64,000 bases of DNA from Mycobacteroides salmoniphilum (lineage in GTDB: Bacteria; Actinomycetota; Actinomycetes; Mycobacteriales; Mycobacteriaceae): NCBI RefSeq assembly GCF_004924335.1, contig NZ_CP024633.1, positions 434,001-498,000 of the forward strand. The letters are read 5' to 3'. The notes under the pieces were generated by a model. The model worked only from the letters and a program-made list of their open reading frames with translations. It was not told the DNA's origin and ran no database searches. Position 1 is the stretch's first letter. The number at the start of each line of letters is the position of its first letter. This document shows positions 55,325 to 64,000 of the stretch, piece by piece. A program made the position numbers and the translations under genes.

Positions 55325-56002
55325 TCAGGTAATTCCGAGCAGCAATCTGACGGTGCGATCGAGCCGGTGGCTCACATCGGTTGCTGATGCTCGCCGCGTC
55401 AACCAGGCAATCATGTTGGAGGTCCAGACATCCGAGATGACGCGGGCGATGTGGAACTGCCCGTCGGAGGGGGCGTCGTCCCCGGCCATCGCGCGGGCGA
55501 AGATGCCGTCCATCAGCCGGCCCACGTGATCAACCTCACCGGCGGCGGAAGCGTCGGCGAAGACCAGGGCGCGGGTCATCGCCTCGGTGAGTAGGGGGTT
55601 GCGCTGCATGTTGCGGTTCAGCCGGGTGATCGCCGTGTGCAGGCGTTCATACGCGGTGCCGCCGCTGACCGCACCGCGATCCGTTCTCGCGTCGATCTGC
55701 TCGAACTCGCGTTCCAGCGCGGACACCAACAGATGCACCTTGGAGGGGAAGTATCGGTACAGGGTGCCGACGGCGACGTCCGCACGTTCGGCGACGGTGC
55801 GCATCTGCACCGCTTCGTAGCCTCCCTTGGAGGCGATGGCCAGGGTGGCGTCCAGGATGCGCTTGCGGCGCTCGCGCTGCGCGGTCGAACCGAGATCGTC
55901 GTCGGACAGTGCTGAGACGGCAGCAGGCTGATTCGCCGCGTCGGTATCACCGCTAGCTGACTGCGCGGCTTCCGATGCGCTAGATGTCCGAGGCGTTGCC
56001 AT
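55325..56002 (-). CDS. kstR: TetR-family repressor KstR of steroid catabolism
   Basis: 225 residues from ATG 56002 (AGGGAG upstream); GTG 56026 is an alternative. The N-terminal 38 residues are Ala/Ser-rich and extra relative to M. tuberculosis KstR. The HTH block AQRERRKRILDATLAIASKG and VGTLYRYFPSKVHLLVSALE, and the ligand domain with QRNPLLTEAMTRALVFADASAA, closely resemble Rv3574. KstR represses cholesterol genes until a sterol CoA thioester binds. TATAGT about 45 nt upstream is its likely -10. Confidence 0.95.
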   Translation of the reverse strand: MATPRTSSASEAAQSASGDTDAANQPAAVSALSDDDLGSTAQRERRKRILDATLAIASKGGYEAVQMRTVAERADVAVGTLYRYFPSKVHLLVSALEREFEQIDARTDRGAVSGGTAYERLHTAITRLNRNMQRNPLLTEAMTRALVFADASAAGEVDHVGRLMDGIFARAMAGDDAPSDGQFHIARVISDVWTSNMIAWLTRRASATDVSHRLDRTVRLLLGIT

Positions 56003-56146
56003 GGCGTCTCTACTCCCTGCGTTCACGTTCTGGTTCAGCGCACGACTATACGGATCACCGTCGGCCGTTTCAGGCCTCCCTGGCCCGCCGGTAGTGCTCT
56101 GTACAGCCTGAATGCGTTCCTACTACACTGAACCCAATCACGATAT

Positions 56147-56160
56147 TAGAACACGTTCTA
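56147..56160. promoter_or_regulatory. KstR operator between kstR and fadE34
   Basis: TAGAACACGTTCTA matches TNNAACNNGTTNNA fully. It lies 35 bp before the fadE34 GTG and in the divergent kstR-fadE34 interval, so it can control both genes. Confidence 0.92.
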
Positions 56161-56194
56161 GTCTCATGCACCCGAATCAAGCCGAGGAGAATCT

Positions 56195-58312
56195 GTGTCG
56201 TCCGACGTGCAGGAAGCCGCCCGGGACGCGGTCCGTCAGTGGGCCAAGAGCGCGGCTGTCATCGAGTCGGTCCGGAAGATGGAGACCGAGCCCCACGGAT
56301 GGGTCCCCGCCTATGCCGGGCTCGCTGAGCTGGGCATTTTCGGTGTCGCGGTACCGGAGGCCGCCGGTGGTTCGGGAGCCGGATTCGACGACATGATCGC
56401 CATGGTCGACGAATCCGCGGCGTCCCTGGTGCCGGGGCCGGTTGCCACCAGCGCGCTGGTCGCGGTGGTGCTCGCGACCGACGGGCCCGCCGAATTGGTC
56501 GCGGCGCTGGCTGCCGGAGATCGCACGGCGGGGCTGGCCCTCACCGGGAACCTGACCATTGCCGACGGGCTGGCTTCGGGCGTGTTGCCCGCGGTGCTGG
56601 GCGGTACGGCCGACGGAGTGCTGTTGGCCCCGGGGCCCGACGGTTGGGTTCTGATCGACAGCCTGGGTGCCGGCATCACCGTGGATATCAAGAAGGCGAC
56701 CGACTTCTCGCGCCCGTGGGCTGCGGTCACCCTGAACGGCGCCGCGACGCGTTCGGTGAGCCTGCCGACCGGCGTGGTCGCCGATCTAGCGGTGGTGACC
56801 CTCGCGGCCGAGGCGGTGGGCGTGGCGCGCTGGGCGCTGCAGACCGCCGTCGAGTACGCGAAGGTGCGCGAGCAATTCGGCAAGCAGATCGGCAGCTTTC
56901 AGGCCATTAAGCACATGTGTGCGGAAATGCTGTGCCGTGTCGAGCAGGCCGATGTCGCTGTGTGGGACGCCGCCGGGTGCGCGCGGGATGCGCTCGCCAA
57001 TGATGGTGATTCTCAGCATCTTTCGCTTGCCACTGCCGTTGCGGCGGCGGTTGCCGTCGATGCCGCACTGGCCAACACCAAGGATTGCATCCAGATTCTT
57101 GGTGGTATCGGATTCACCTGGGAGCATGACGCTCACCTGTACCTGCGGCGCGCATATGCACTCCAATCCTTCCTGGGCAAGCCCGCGACATGGCGGCGCA
57201 CGGCCGCCGCGCTGACGCTCGGGGGAACTCGCCGCTCCCTGACCGTTGACCTCGGTGAGGTGGAGGACCAGCGTGCACAGGTCGCGGCCACTGCGGCGGA
57301 AATCGCCTCGGCACCAAAGGATGAGCATCAGGTTCGGCTTGCCGAGACGGGCTTCCTGGCCCCGCACTGGCCCGTGCCGTACGGGCTGGGCGCAGGGGCG
57401 GCGCAGCAGCTGCTCATCGACCAGGAGCTGCATACCGCGGGCGTCGCGCGCCCTGATCTTGTCATCGGATGGTGGGCGGCCCCCACCATTCTTGAGCACG
57501 GAACTCCGGAACAGATAGCGCAGTTCGTGGCGCCTACGCTGCGTGGTGAGATTGAATGGTGCCAGCTGTTCTCCGAGCCCGGTGCCGGTAGCGACCTTGC
57601 GGCGTTGCGCACCAAGGCAACCCGGGTCGACGGTGGGTGGAAGCTCGACGGCCAGAAGGTGTGGAACTCCAAGGCTCAGATCGCAGACTGGGCGATCTGC
57701 CTCGCGCGCACCAACTCCGATGTTCCCAAGCACAAGGGCATTACGTATTTCTTGCTCGACATGAAGACCCCCGGGATCACCGTGCGACCGCTGCGTGAAA
57801 TCACCGGCGAGGAGATGTTCAACGAGGTCTTCCTGGACGGTGTGATCGTTCCGGACGAGTACGTGGTCGGTTCGGTTGACGACGGGTGGCGCCTGGCCCG
57901 CACCACACTGGCCAACGAGCGGGTCGCGATGGCGGGTGGCGGCACCCTCGATGAGGCCATGGAGTCGCTGCTCGCGCTGATCGGGGACACCGAACTGGAT
58001 GCGGCTCAACTCGATACGCTCGGCGTTTTCGTGTGTTCGGCACAGACGGGCGCGCTGCTTGATCTGCGCACCGCACTACGCGCCATCGGTGGACAGGATC
58101 CGGGTGCGGCCTCAAGTGTCCGCAAGCTCGTCGGTGTGCGCCACCGTCAGGGGCTTTCGGAGCACATCCTCGACTACGTGGACACCCATGGCGCGGTGGA
58201 GTCCCACGAGATGTGGCTATTCATGCGGGACCGGTGTCTGTCGATCGCCGGAGGTACCACCCAGATCCTGCTCAGTGTGGCGGGGGAGCGGCTACTCGGT
58301 CTGCCGCGCTGA
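56195..58312 (+). CDS. fadE34: Acyl-CoA dehydrogenase FadE34 (double-length, steroid side chain)
   Basis: 705 residues, a fusion of two acyl-CoA dehydrogenase-like halves. The N-terminal half contains PEAAGGSGAGFDDMIAMV and VREQFGKQIGSFQAIKHMCAEM. The C-terminal half contains CQLFSEPGAGSDLAALRTKA, GQKVWNSKAQIADWAICLART and SIAGGTTQILLSVAGERLLGLPR. The homologue Rv3573c acts on a cholesterol or bile-acid side-chain CoA ester. GTG 56195 follows GAGGAGA. The upstream KstR box places it in the sterol regulon. Confidence 0.94.
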   Translation: MSSDVQEAARDAVRQWAKSAAVIESVRKMETEPHGWVPAYAGLAELGIFGVAVPEAAGGSGAGFDDMIAMVDESAASLVPGPVATSALVAVVLATDGPAELVAALAAGDRTAGLALTGNLTIADGLASGVLPAVLGGTADGVLLAPGPDGWVLIDSLGAGITVDIKKATDFSRPWAAVTLNGAATRSVSLPTGVVADLAVVTLAAEAVGVARWALQTAVEYAKVREQFGKQIGSFQAIKHMCAEMLCRVEQADVAVWDAAGCARDALANDGDSQHLSLATAVAAAVAVDAALANTKDCIQILGGIGFTWEHDAHLYLRRAYALQSFLGKPATWRRTAAALTLGGTRRSLTVDLGEVEDQRAQVAATAAEIASAPKDEHQVRLAETGFLAPHWPVPYGLGAGAAQQLLIDQELHTAGVARPDLVIGWWAAPTILEHGTPEQIAQFVAPTLRGEIEWCQLFSEPGAGSDLAALRTKATRVDGGWKLDGQKVWNSKAQIADWAICLARTNSDVPKHKGITYFLLDMKTPGITVRPLREITGEEMFNEVFLDGVIVPDEYVVGSVDDGWRLARTTLANERVAMAGGGTLDEAMESLLALIGDTELDAAQLDTLGVFVCSAQTGALLDLRTALRAIGGQDPGAASSVRKLVGVRHRQGLSEHILDYVDTHGAVESHEMWLFMRDRCLSIAGGTTQILLSVAGERLLGLPR

Positions 58313-58588
58313 CAGCCAGCAGCTAGCTCGGGTGCGCATGCGGTGTTGCGTGCTGCGCGGGACCGCTCCCGGACTGTAGAGGCCGCGGCCGCGGCGACGA
58401 ACTCGGTCGAGCTTGACGTCGGTGCGCAGTGCATCCGAGATCGTCTTTGGCGGGCGACCATCTACGTCAAAACCGATGTCCGTCAGCATGATGGCCATCT
58501 CGGACACGGTGGTGAGCCCGTGGCGATGGATATGAAGGACAAGCAGGTAGCGCAAATCGGTGCGCAGCGAGCGGGTCCGAGCGTTCAT
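58292..58588 (-). CDS. Small conserved HTH-like protein overlapping the fadE34 end
   Basis: 98 residues from ATG 58588; ATG 58618 would add ten. RTDLRYLLVLHIHRHGLTTVSEMAIMLTDIGFD is a helical, probably winged-helix segment and ISDALRTDVKLDRVRRRGRGLYSPG ends like a DNA-binding domain. The 3' end overlaps the fadE34 stop by 21 bp on the opposite strand. I recall similar short proteins from other mycobacteria but can give no function. The pattern is far more protein-like than the opposite frame. Confidence 0.65.
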   Translation of the reverse strand: MNARTRSLRTDLRYLLVLHIHRHGLTTVSEMAIMLTDIGFDVDGRPPKTISDALRTDVKLDRVRRRGRGLYSPGAVPRSTQHRMRTRASCWLSARQTE

Positions 58589-58752
58589 ATTCAGCACCCT
58601 GCCACGGGGCGCCGACATGGTCGGACCGACGCCTCAGACGACACACATCTGGCAGCACACAGACATGTTCTGCGCGGGTGCCCGGATTCCGCGCTAGTTA
58701 GGCTGAGGCCGTTGTCGCCTCGCTGGAAGCCATTCCGTCAACCTGGTGACGG

Positions 58753-59292
58753 CTAGCTGAAGCGGGCCTGCGCGCACGCGTCGGGCGAGATTACGCTGCG
58801 GCCACCGATACTGGCCTCGACATGAGTGCACACGATGTAGTCGGCGTCGAGCTTGGGTTGCCCTGTCGCCCAATCGGTTGGCTGGGTGGTGCCGGTGATC
58901 CGGAAGCGGTCGACATCGCCTCCGCCGAAGTAGACCGTGGTGAGCAGCCAGGTGCTACCACCGTTGTGCTCCACGGTGTTCGGATTGTCGGCCCACTGCA
59001 CCCAGAGGTAGTTCATCCGGTCCGAGGTACGCAGCTCGGTGGTTTGCTTGGCCCACAGGTCGCCCCCGAATCCCTCAATCCCGTTGGGGGTCCGAAGATT
59101 GAAGCTCGCGGTGTAATAGCACTGACGTTCGGCCTTGCGGCAGTCGGCGGTGGCGTGCACCTCGAGCTGGCGCCCCTCGTCGACGGGGGTGCTGACGTCG
59201 GTGGTTTTGACCTCGGCGGTGGCGTTACCTGGGAAAACCAGGGAAGTGACCACCAGTGATGCGGCGGCCAGCGCCGATTTCAGGGACTTCAT
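58753..59292 (-). CDS. Secreted protein, unknown function
   Basis: 179 residues from ATG 59292; the longer open frame back to 59427 would bury the signal peptide. Signal peptide about 1-27 (LKSALAAASLVVTSLVFPG, cleavage near ATA-EVK). The mature domain is beta-rich with paired cysteines (HATADCRKAERQCYYTASF, YIVCTHVEASI and PDACAQARFS). Trp- and Gly-rich blocks (SDRMNYLWVQWADNPNTV) suggest a compact extracellular fold. It lies between the small HTH gene and kshB. No family recognised. Confidence 0.75.
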   Translation of the reverse strand: MKSLKSALAAASLVVTSLVFPGNATAEVKTTDVSTPVDEGRQLEVHATADCRKAERQCYYTASFNLRTPNGIEGFGGDLWAKQTTELRTSDRMNYLWVQWADNPNTVEHNGGSTWLLTTVYFGGGDVDRFRITGTTQPTDWATGQPKLDADYIVCTHVEASIGGRSVISPDACAQARFS

Positions 59293-59356
59293 GATGTCGG
59301 AATCGTATCGGCCCGGTCGGGCAGTGGCGCCGGGATCTTCTTTCTGTACCCGGTGT

Positions 59357-60412
59357 TCACTCATCGAAGGTGACGTTGACATCGTCGGTCTCGGGTACAG
59401 CCTGGCACGCCAGGATGTACCCGTCATCGATGTCGTTCTGGGACAGCGCGTCGTTGACGAGCATGCGGACCTTACCGTCCTTCAAGATGCAGGCGCATGT
59501 CATGCAGTGCCCCTCGCGGCAGGAAAACGGTGCGTCCAGCCCCTTGGCGAGCAAGACGTCGAGCAGGACGGTGCTGCGTGGCCAGTTGACCGTGTGGGTC
59601 TCGCCGTCGAGTTCGACGGTGGCCGTGGCCGGCGGTTCGTCATCGTCGGAGGGCTCGGCCAGCACTACCTCGGCGAACGGGTCGCTCTCCAGGGAGCGGA
59701 AAACCTCGACATGCACGCGGTCCTCGGGCATGCCATTGCCCTTGAGCGCGGCCTCGGAGGCGTCCATGAACGGCCCGGGACCACAGATGAATGCCTCGTG
59801 ACCGGCGGAGAATGGGGCGGCCAGGGTGGCCAGGGATTGTTGCGAGGGCAGCCCCTGCACCGATTCGAGCCAGTGGATGACGGTCAACCGATCCGGATAC
59901 TGCGCCGCCAGCCCGCGAAGCGCCGCACCGAAGATCACTGACCGCTCGTCGCGGTTGGCATAGATGAGCACCACCTTGCCGCTGCCCTGCGAGAGCGCGG
60001 ACTTGCAGATCGCCATCATCGGGGTGATGCCGCTACCGGCGGCTAGCAGCAGGAAGTCGCGATCGAGCTCTTTGGGGACGAATACTCCAGAGGGTGCCAA
60101 TACATGCATGTGCATACCGGCATGCGCGTTATCGCAGATCCAGTTGGACCCGTAGCCATCGACGGTGCGCTTGATCGTGACCGTCAACCGGTCGTCGATA
60201 TGCGGGGAGCTGGACAGCGAGTAGCAGCGCGCCACCGATCCGGTGCGGTCGGAGGGAATGCGCAGCGTGAGGTACTGGCCGGGTGTGTACGCGAACTTGT
60301 CGGCCGCATCCTCGGGAATATCGAAGACCAGGGATCTGGAGTCGGCGGTCTCGTCGATCACCTCGGCGATGCGCACCTCGAGGACGTGCTTTCCCAGCGG
60401 AACGTCCGTCAC
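59357..60412 (-). CDS. kshB: KshB, reductase component of 3-ketosteroid 9-alpha-hydroxylase
   Basis: 351 residues. FAD-binding RCYSLSSSPHIDDRLTVTIKR, NAD-binding LAAGSGITPMMAICKS and HEAFICGPGPFMDASE, then a C-terminal [2Fe-2S] domain with Cys ligands in FSCREGHCMTCAC and a fourth in ILACQAVP. It passes electrons from NADH to the KshA oxygenase, which is not in the window; together they hydroxylate C9 and open ring B. Divergent from hsaA, with two KstR-like boxes between them. Position equals Rv3571. Confidence 0.95.
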   Translation of the reverse strand: MTDVPLGKHVLEVRIAEVIDETADSRSLVFDIPEDAADKFAYTPGQYLTLRIPSDRTGSVARCYSLSSSPHIDDRLTVTIKRTVDGYGSNWICDNAHAGMHMHVLAPSGVFVPKELDRDFLLLAAGSGITPMMAICKSALSQGSGKVVLIYANRDERSVIFGAALRGLAAQYPDRLTVIHWLESVQGLPSQQSLATLAAPFSAGHEAFICGPGPFMDASEAALKGNGMPEDRVHVEVFRSLESDPFAEVVLAEPSDDDEPPATATVELDGETHTVNWPRSTVLLDVLLAKGLDAPFSCREGHCMTCACILKDGKVRMLVNDALSQNDIDDGYILACQAVPETDDVNVTFDE

Positions 60413-60464
60413 GTGATTTCCTCCGTCGTTGACTTCGTCTGGCCAAGCCCAACTAGAACCGAAC

Positions 60465-60478
60465 TAGAACAGGTTACA
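60465..60478. promoter_or_regulatory. KstR operator near kshB
   Basis: TAGAACAGGTTACA fits TNNAACNNGTTNNA at every fixed position and lies 53 bp from the kshB start in the kshB-hsaA divergent region. Confidence 0.85.
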
Positions 60479-60567
60479 GAATTGACCTTTGGCCCTACAA
60501 CACCGTCGTTGCTTCGTTCCAGATGAGCCCGCCTTCCCGGGGTGGGCGAGGCGGTGTCGACACAGAT

Positions 60568-60581
60568 CGAAACGTGTTCTA
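60568..60581. promoter_or_regulatory. KstR-like operator near hsaA
   Basis: CGAAACGTGTTCTA matches TNNAACNNGTTNNA except for C at the first position. It lies 109 bp before the hsaA GTG, with a CTAGTCTCAG stretch after it similar to the one at fadE34. Confidence 0.7.
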
Positions 60582-60689
60582 GTCTCAGCAGGGAACACGC
60601 GCTACCACCGTGGGTGTACAGCGAGTGTCGCGAACTACTAGCCCTAGTTTGTGCCGACTGATGCTAACTACAGCAGTGGAGGAAATGCA

Positions 60690-61877
60690 GTGACGACGAC
60701 CGAACAGCGGGACGAGATTCAGGCGGTTCTCGCAGGAATTGACGACCTGCTGCCGATCCTGCGCAAGCGTGCGCAGGAGACCGAGGACCTGCGGCGTCTG
60801 CCCGACGCCACGGTCGCCGAATTGCAGGAGATCGGCTTCTTCAAGCTGTTGCAGCCCTCGCAGTGGGGTGGATACGAGACCGCCCCCACGACCTTCTACG
60901 AGGCGGTGCGCCGGCTGGGCAGCGCCTGCGGCTCAACCGGTTGGGTCTCCTCGATCATCGGTGTGCACAACTGGCACCTGGCCCTGTTCGACCAGAAGGC
61001 CCAGGAAGAGGTCTGGGGCGACGACACCAACGTGCGGGTGTCCTCCTCATACGCGCCCATGGGTGCCGGCGTCGTCGTCGATGGCGGGTACCTGGTGAAC
61101 GGCGCGTGGAACTGGTCCTCGGGCTGTGACCACGCCACCTGGGCATTCCTCGGTGGCCCCGTCATCAAGGACGGCCGGCCGGTCGACTTCGGCAGCTTCC
61201 TGATCCCGCGTACCGAGTACCGCATCGACGACGTGTGGAACGTCGTCGGCCTGCGCGGCACCGGTAGTAACACCGTCGTGGTCAAGGACGTGTTCGTGCC
61301 GTCGCACCGTTTCTTGTCGTACAAGAAGATGAACGACCAGAGCGCCGGTGGCTACGAGACCAACACTGCATCGGTGTACAAGATGCCTTGGGGCACCATG
61401 CATCCCACCACCATCACCGCGCCCATCATGGGCATGGCGTACGGCGCTTACGACGCGCACGTCGAGGCTCAGGGCAAGCGGGTGCGCGCGGCATACGCCG
61501 GTGAGAAGGCCAAGGATGACCCGTTCACCAAGGTGCGGGTGGCAGAGGCTGCCAGCGACATCGACGCCGGGTGGCGTCAGTTGATTGGGAATGTGGGCGA
61601 CGAGTACGCCCTTATCTCGGCGGGCCAGGAGGTTCCGTTCGAGCTGCGTGCCGCCGCACGCCGCGATCAGGTGCGTGCCACCGGCCGGGCGATCGCCTCG
61701 ATCGATCTGCTGTTTGAGAACTCCGGCGCCACCGCACTCTCGAATGACGCACCGGTACAGCGCTTCTGGCGTGATGCGCACGCCGGACGTGTGCACGCGG
61801 CCAATGACGCTGAGCGGGCTTACCAGATCTGGGGCAACCACGCCTTCGAGCTGCCCGCCACCGACACGATGGTTTAG
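60690..61877 (+). CDS. hsaA: HsaA, oxygenase of the 3-HSA hydroxylase (steroid ring degradation)
   Basis: 395 residues from GTG 60690 with GGAGG upstream. Flavin-dependent monooxygenase that hydroxylates 3-HSA to the catechol 3,4-DHSA using reduced flavin from HsaB. Acyl-CoA dehydrogenase-like fold: LLQPSQWGGYETAPTTFYEA, GSTGWVSSIIGVHNW and GLRGTGSNTVVVKDVFVPSHR. ENSGATALSNDAPVQRFWRDAHAGRVHA closes the domain. hsaC follows after 15 bp, without the hsaD gene found between them in M. tuberculosis. Confidence 0.95.
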   Translation: MTTTEQRDEIQAVLAGIDDLLPILRKRAQETEDLRRLPDATVAELQEIGFFKLLQPSQWGGYETAPTTFYEAVRRLGSACGSTGWVSSIIGVHNWHLALFDQKAQEEVWGDDTNVRVSSSYAPMGAGVVVDGGYLVNGAWNWSSGCDHATWAFLGGPVIKDGRPVDFGSFLIPRTEYRIDDVWNVVGLRGTGSNTVVVKDVFVPSHRFLSYKKMNDQSAGGYETNTASVYKMPWGTMHPTTITAPIMGMAYGAYDAHVEAQGKRVRAAYAGEKAKDDPFTKVRVAEAASDIDAGWRQLIGNVGDEYALISAGQEVPFELRAAARRDQVRATGRAIASIDLLFENSGATALSNDAPVQRFWRDAHAGRVHAANDAERAYQIWGNHAFELPATDTMV

Positions 61878-62795
<918 letters not shown>

Positions 62796-62797
62796 AG

Positions 62798-63370
62798 ATG
62801 CCGATATCGCAGATCGATCCCAGGGCATTTCGGAATGTGCTGGGGCAGTTCTGTACCGGCGTCACCATCATCACCACGACGCATGAGGACGCACCGGTGG
62901 GCTTCGCCTGCCAGTCATTCGCGGCGCTGTCGCTGGAGCCGCCGCTGGTGCTGTTCTGTCCGACCAAGCAATCCCGGTCCTGGGCGGCGATCGAGGCCTC
63001 GGGCAAGTTCTGTGTGAATGTTCTGGCGGAGGACCAGCGCGAGGTATCGGCACGATTCGGTTCGCGGGAGCCCGATAAGTTCGGCGGAATCGATTGGCAC
63101 CCATCGGGTCTCGGATCACCGATCATCGATGGTTCGCTTGCGCACATTGACTGCGAGGTCGAAGGAGTTCACGACGGCGGGGATCACTGGGTGGTGTTCG
63201 GATCGGTCAAGGAGCTGAGTGAAGCTCCAGCGATTCCCACCGCTTCCCGGCCGCTGCTCTTCTATCGCGGGCAGTACACCGGCATCGAACCAGACAAGAC
63301 CACGCCCGCCGATTGGCGCAACGACCTGGAAGCATTCCTCACTGCCACCACCGAGGACACCTGGCTGTAA
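62798..63370 (+). CDS. hsaB: HsaB, flavin reductase of the 3-HSA hydroxylase
   Basis: 190 residues from ATG 62798, two bases after the hsaC stop; an in-frame start at 62762 inside hsaC is rejected. Reduces FMN/FAD with NADH and supplies HsaA. Flavin-reductase blocks are FRNVLGQFCTGVTIITT, GFACQSFAALSLEPPLVLFCP and HIDCEVEGVHDGGDHWVVFG. Last gene of the steroid operon here. In M. tuberculosis nat follows; here a formamidase block follows after 84 bp. Confidence 0.94.
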   Translation: MPISQIDPRAFRNVLGQFCTGVTIITTTHEDAPVGFACQSFAALSLEPPLVLFCPTKQSRSWAAIEASGKFCVNVLAEDQREVSARFGSREPDKFGGIDWHPSGLGSPIIDGSLAHIDCEVEGVHDGGDHWVVFGSVKELSEAPAIPTASRPLLFYRGQYTGIEPDKTTPADWRNDLEAFLTATTEDTWL

Positions 63371-63454
63371 CCGACTCCCGTTCGTTTCCTCTGCGGGCCT
63401 GGCCAATCCGGCGTAACGTCACATATCCAGGTGCTACCTCGGTGAGGGCGGGTC

Positions 63455-63736
63455 ATGGCGTTGTACGCGTATCGGTGCACGAACTGCGGCGATACCTCGC
63501 GTAAATTTCCGATGGCCGCGGCCCCCGATACGGTGCCGTGCCCCGGTTGCCCCGCATCGGCACGACGGCTTTTCGGTATCGCCGGAATGAGTCGCGGTTC
63601 CTCGTCGCGCATGCGCTTGCTCGATGCCGCCCATCGCAGTGCCAGTGAGCCGCCTGTCGTTTCCGCGCCGCCTCCCTTGCGCCGATCGGCGCCAGTGACA
63701 TCAAATCCGTTGCATCGCAAGTTGCCCCGCCCCTGA
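63455..63736 (+). CDS. fmdB: FmdB-type zinc ribbon protein
   Basis: 93 residues. MALYAYRCTNCGDTSRKFPMA with a second pair in VPCPGCPASARRLFG is the FmdB zinc ribbon (CxxC...CxxC). FmdB proteins are encoded beside formamidase/acetamidase genes and are proposed regulators. The C-terminal half is Pro/Ser-rich. It is followed by fmdA after 14 bp, so the two are probably one operon. Confidence 0.9.
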   Translation: MALYAYRCTNCGDTSRKFPMAAAPDTVPCPGCPASARRLFGIAGMSRGSSSRMRLLDAAHRSASEPPVVSAPPPLRRSAPVTSNPLHRKLPRP

Positions 63737-63750
63737 CCGGAAGGACTGCC

Positions 63751-64000
63751 ATGCCCGAAGTGTTGTTCCCGCTGGATTCGAGCAAGAAATTCACCGAGCA
63801 ACAGATCGTCGGGCACAACCGGTGGCACCCGGACATTCCGCCGGCGGCGGTCGTAAAGCCCGGTACTTCGTTCCGTGTGCATTGCCGTGAATGGTTCGAC
63901 GGCGCGATTCACAATGACGACTCCGCCGACGACATCCGTGATGCCCCACTGACCACGGTGCACGCATTGTCGGGACCGTTCTCGGTGGAGGGGGCGCAGC
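63751..64000 (+). CDS. fmdA: Formamidase/acetamidase, N-terminal part (runs off the right edge)
   Basis: ATG 63751, with GGAAGGACT upstream, begins MPEVLFPLDSSKKFTEQQIV and continues with GHNRWHPDIPPAA, GTSFRVHCREWFDGAIHNDDSADDI and TVHALSGPFSVEGAQ. These are FmdA/AmiE family N-terminal blocks. About 83 codons are present, and the rest lies outside the window. It hydrolyses formamide or short amides, releasing ammonia. Confidence 0.88.
   Translation, partial: MPEVLFPLDSSKKFTEQQIVGHNRWHPDIPPAAVVKPGTSFRVHCREWFDGAIHNDDSADDIRDAPLTTVHALSGPFSVEGAQ

Noticed and set aside
58343..58756. 137-codon plus-strand frame after fadE34
   Set aside because: It mirrors the small HTH-like gene, whose minus-strand reading looks far more like a protein.

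Overview
The window looks like chromosomal DNA of a high-GC mycobacterium, most likely a rapid grower close to the Mycobacteroides abscessus/chelonae group. This rests on remembered gene order and family resemblance, not on a search. The backbone follows the M. tuberculosis order from ftsH (Rv3610c) to hsaB (Rv3567c), read in the opposite direction: ftsH-folE-folP-folB-folK, Rv3605c/3604c/3603c-like genes, panC-panD-coaX, lysS, lsr2, clpC1, lpqF-mhuD, an Rv3591c-like hydrolase, mutY, canB, an Rv3587c-like gene, disA, radA, lpqE, carD-ispD-ispF-cysS1-rlmB, kstR-fadE34, kshB and hsaA-hsaC-hsaB. There are no rRNA or tRNA genes, insertion sequences, prophage or CRISPR arrays.

Layout. 1-6.5 kb: cut-off binding protein/VWA gene, lipoprotein, ftsH and a tightly overlapping folate operon. 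6.5-13 kb: membrane protein, Rossmann/DUF2520 protein, pantothenate genes, lysS. 13-16.4 kb: lsr2 and clpC1 with a ClgR-like site. 16.5-22.3 kb: accessory metal/cofactor block, with a BtuCDF-type ABC transporter and a CbtAB cobalt transporter diverging from two back-to-back cobalamin riboswitches. 22.3-31 kb: lpqF, mhuD, hydrolase, GlxA-type regulator, a tandem-SUKH gene, mutY, canB, LytR-CpsA-Psr protein. 31-37.6 kb: disA and radA, separated by an inserted catabolic module (PaaI thioesterase, acyl-CoA dehydrogenase, carotenoid-cleavage oxygenase, GntR regulator) with a perfect 20-bp operator. 38-42 kb: DesA3-like desaturase with its reductase, two secreted MmpS-like proteins, lpqE. 42.4-46.5 kb: carD and the ispD-ispF-cysS1-rlmB run. 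46.5-51 kb: GDPD lipoprotein, pxpA and a zinc ABC transporter under a Zur-like box. 51-55.3 kb: two SDRs and a trehalose-phosphatase/GH15 fusion. 55.3-63.4 kb: KstR regulator and steroid-degradation genes with KstR boxes. 63.4-64 kb: fmdB and the start of a formamidase.

The genes form several regulated units: cobalt/cobalamin uptake by riboswitches, zinc uptake by Zur, proteolysis by ClgR, steroid catabolism by KstR and the oxygenase module by a local GntR. Many genes seem to use leaderless promoters, with a TANNNT hexamer 7-8 nt before the start codon. The most unusual features are the paired riboswitches, the GntR/oxygenase module, the absence of hsaD between hsaA and hsaC, the trehalose-phosphatase/GH15 fusion, the tandem-SUKH protein and the non-canonical start of ispD.
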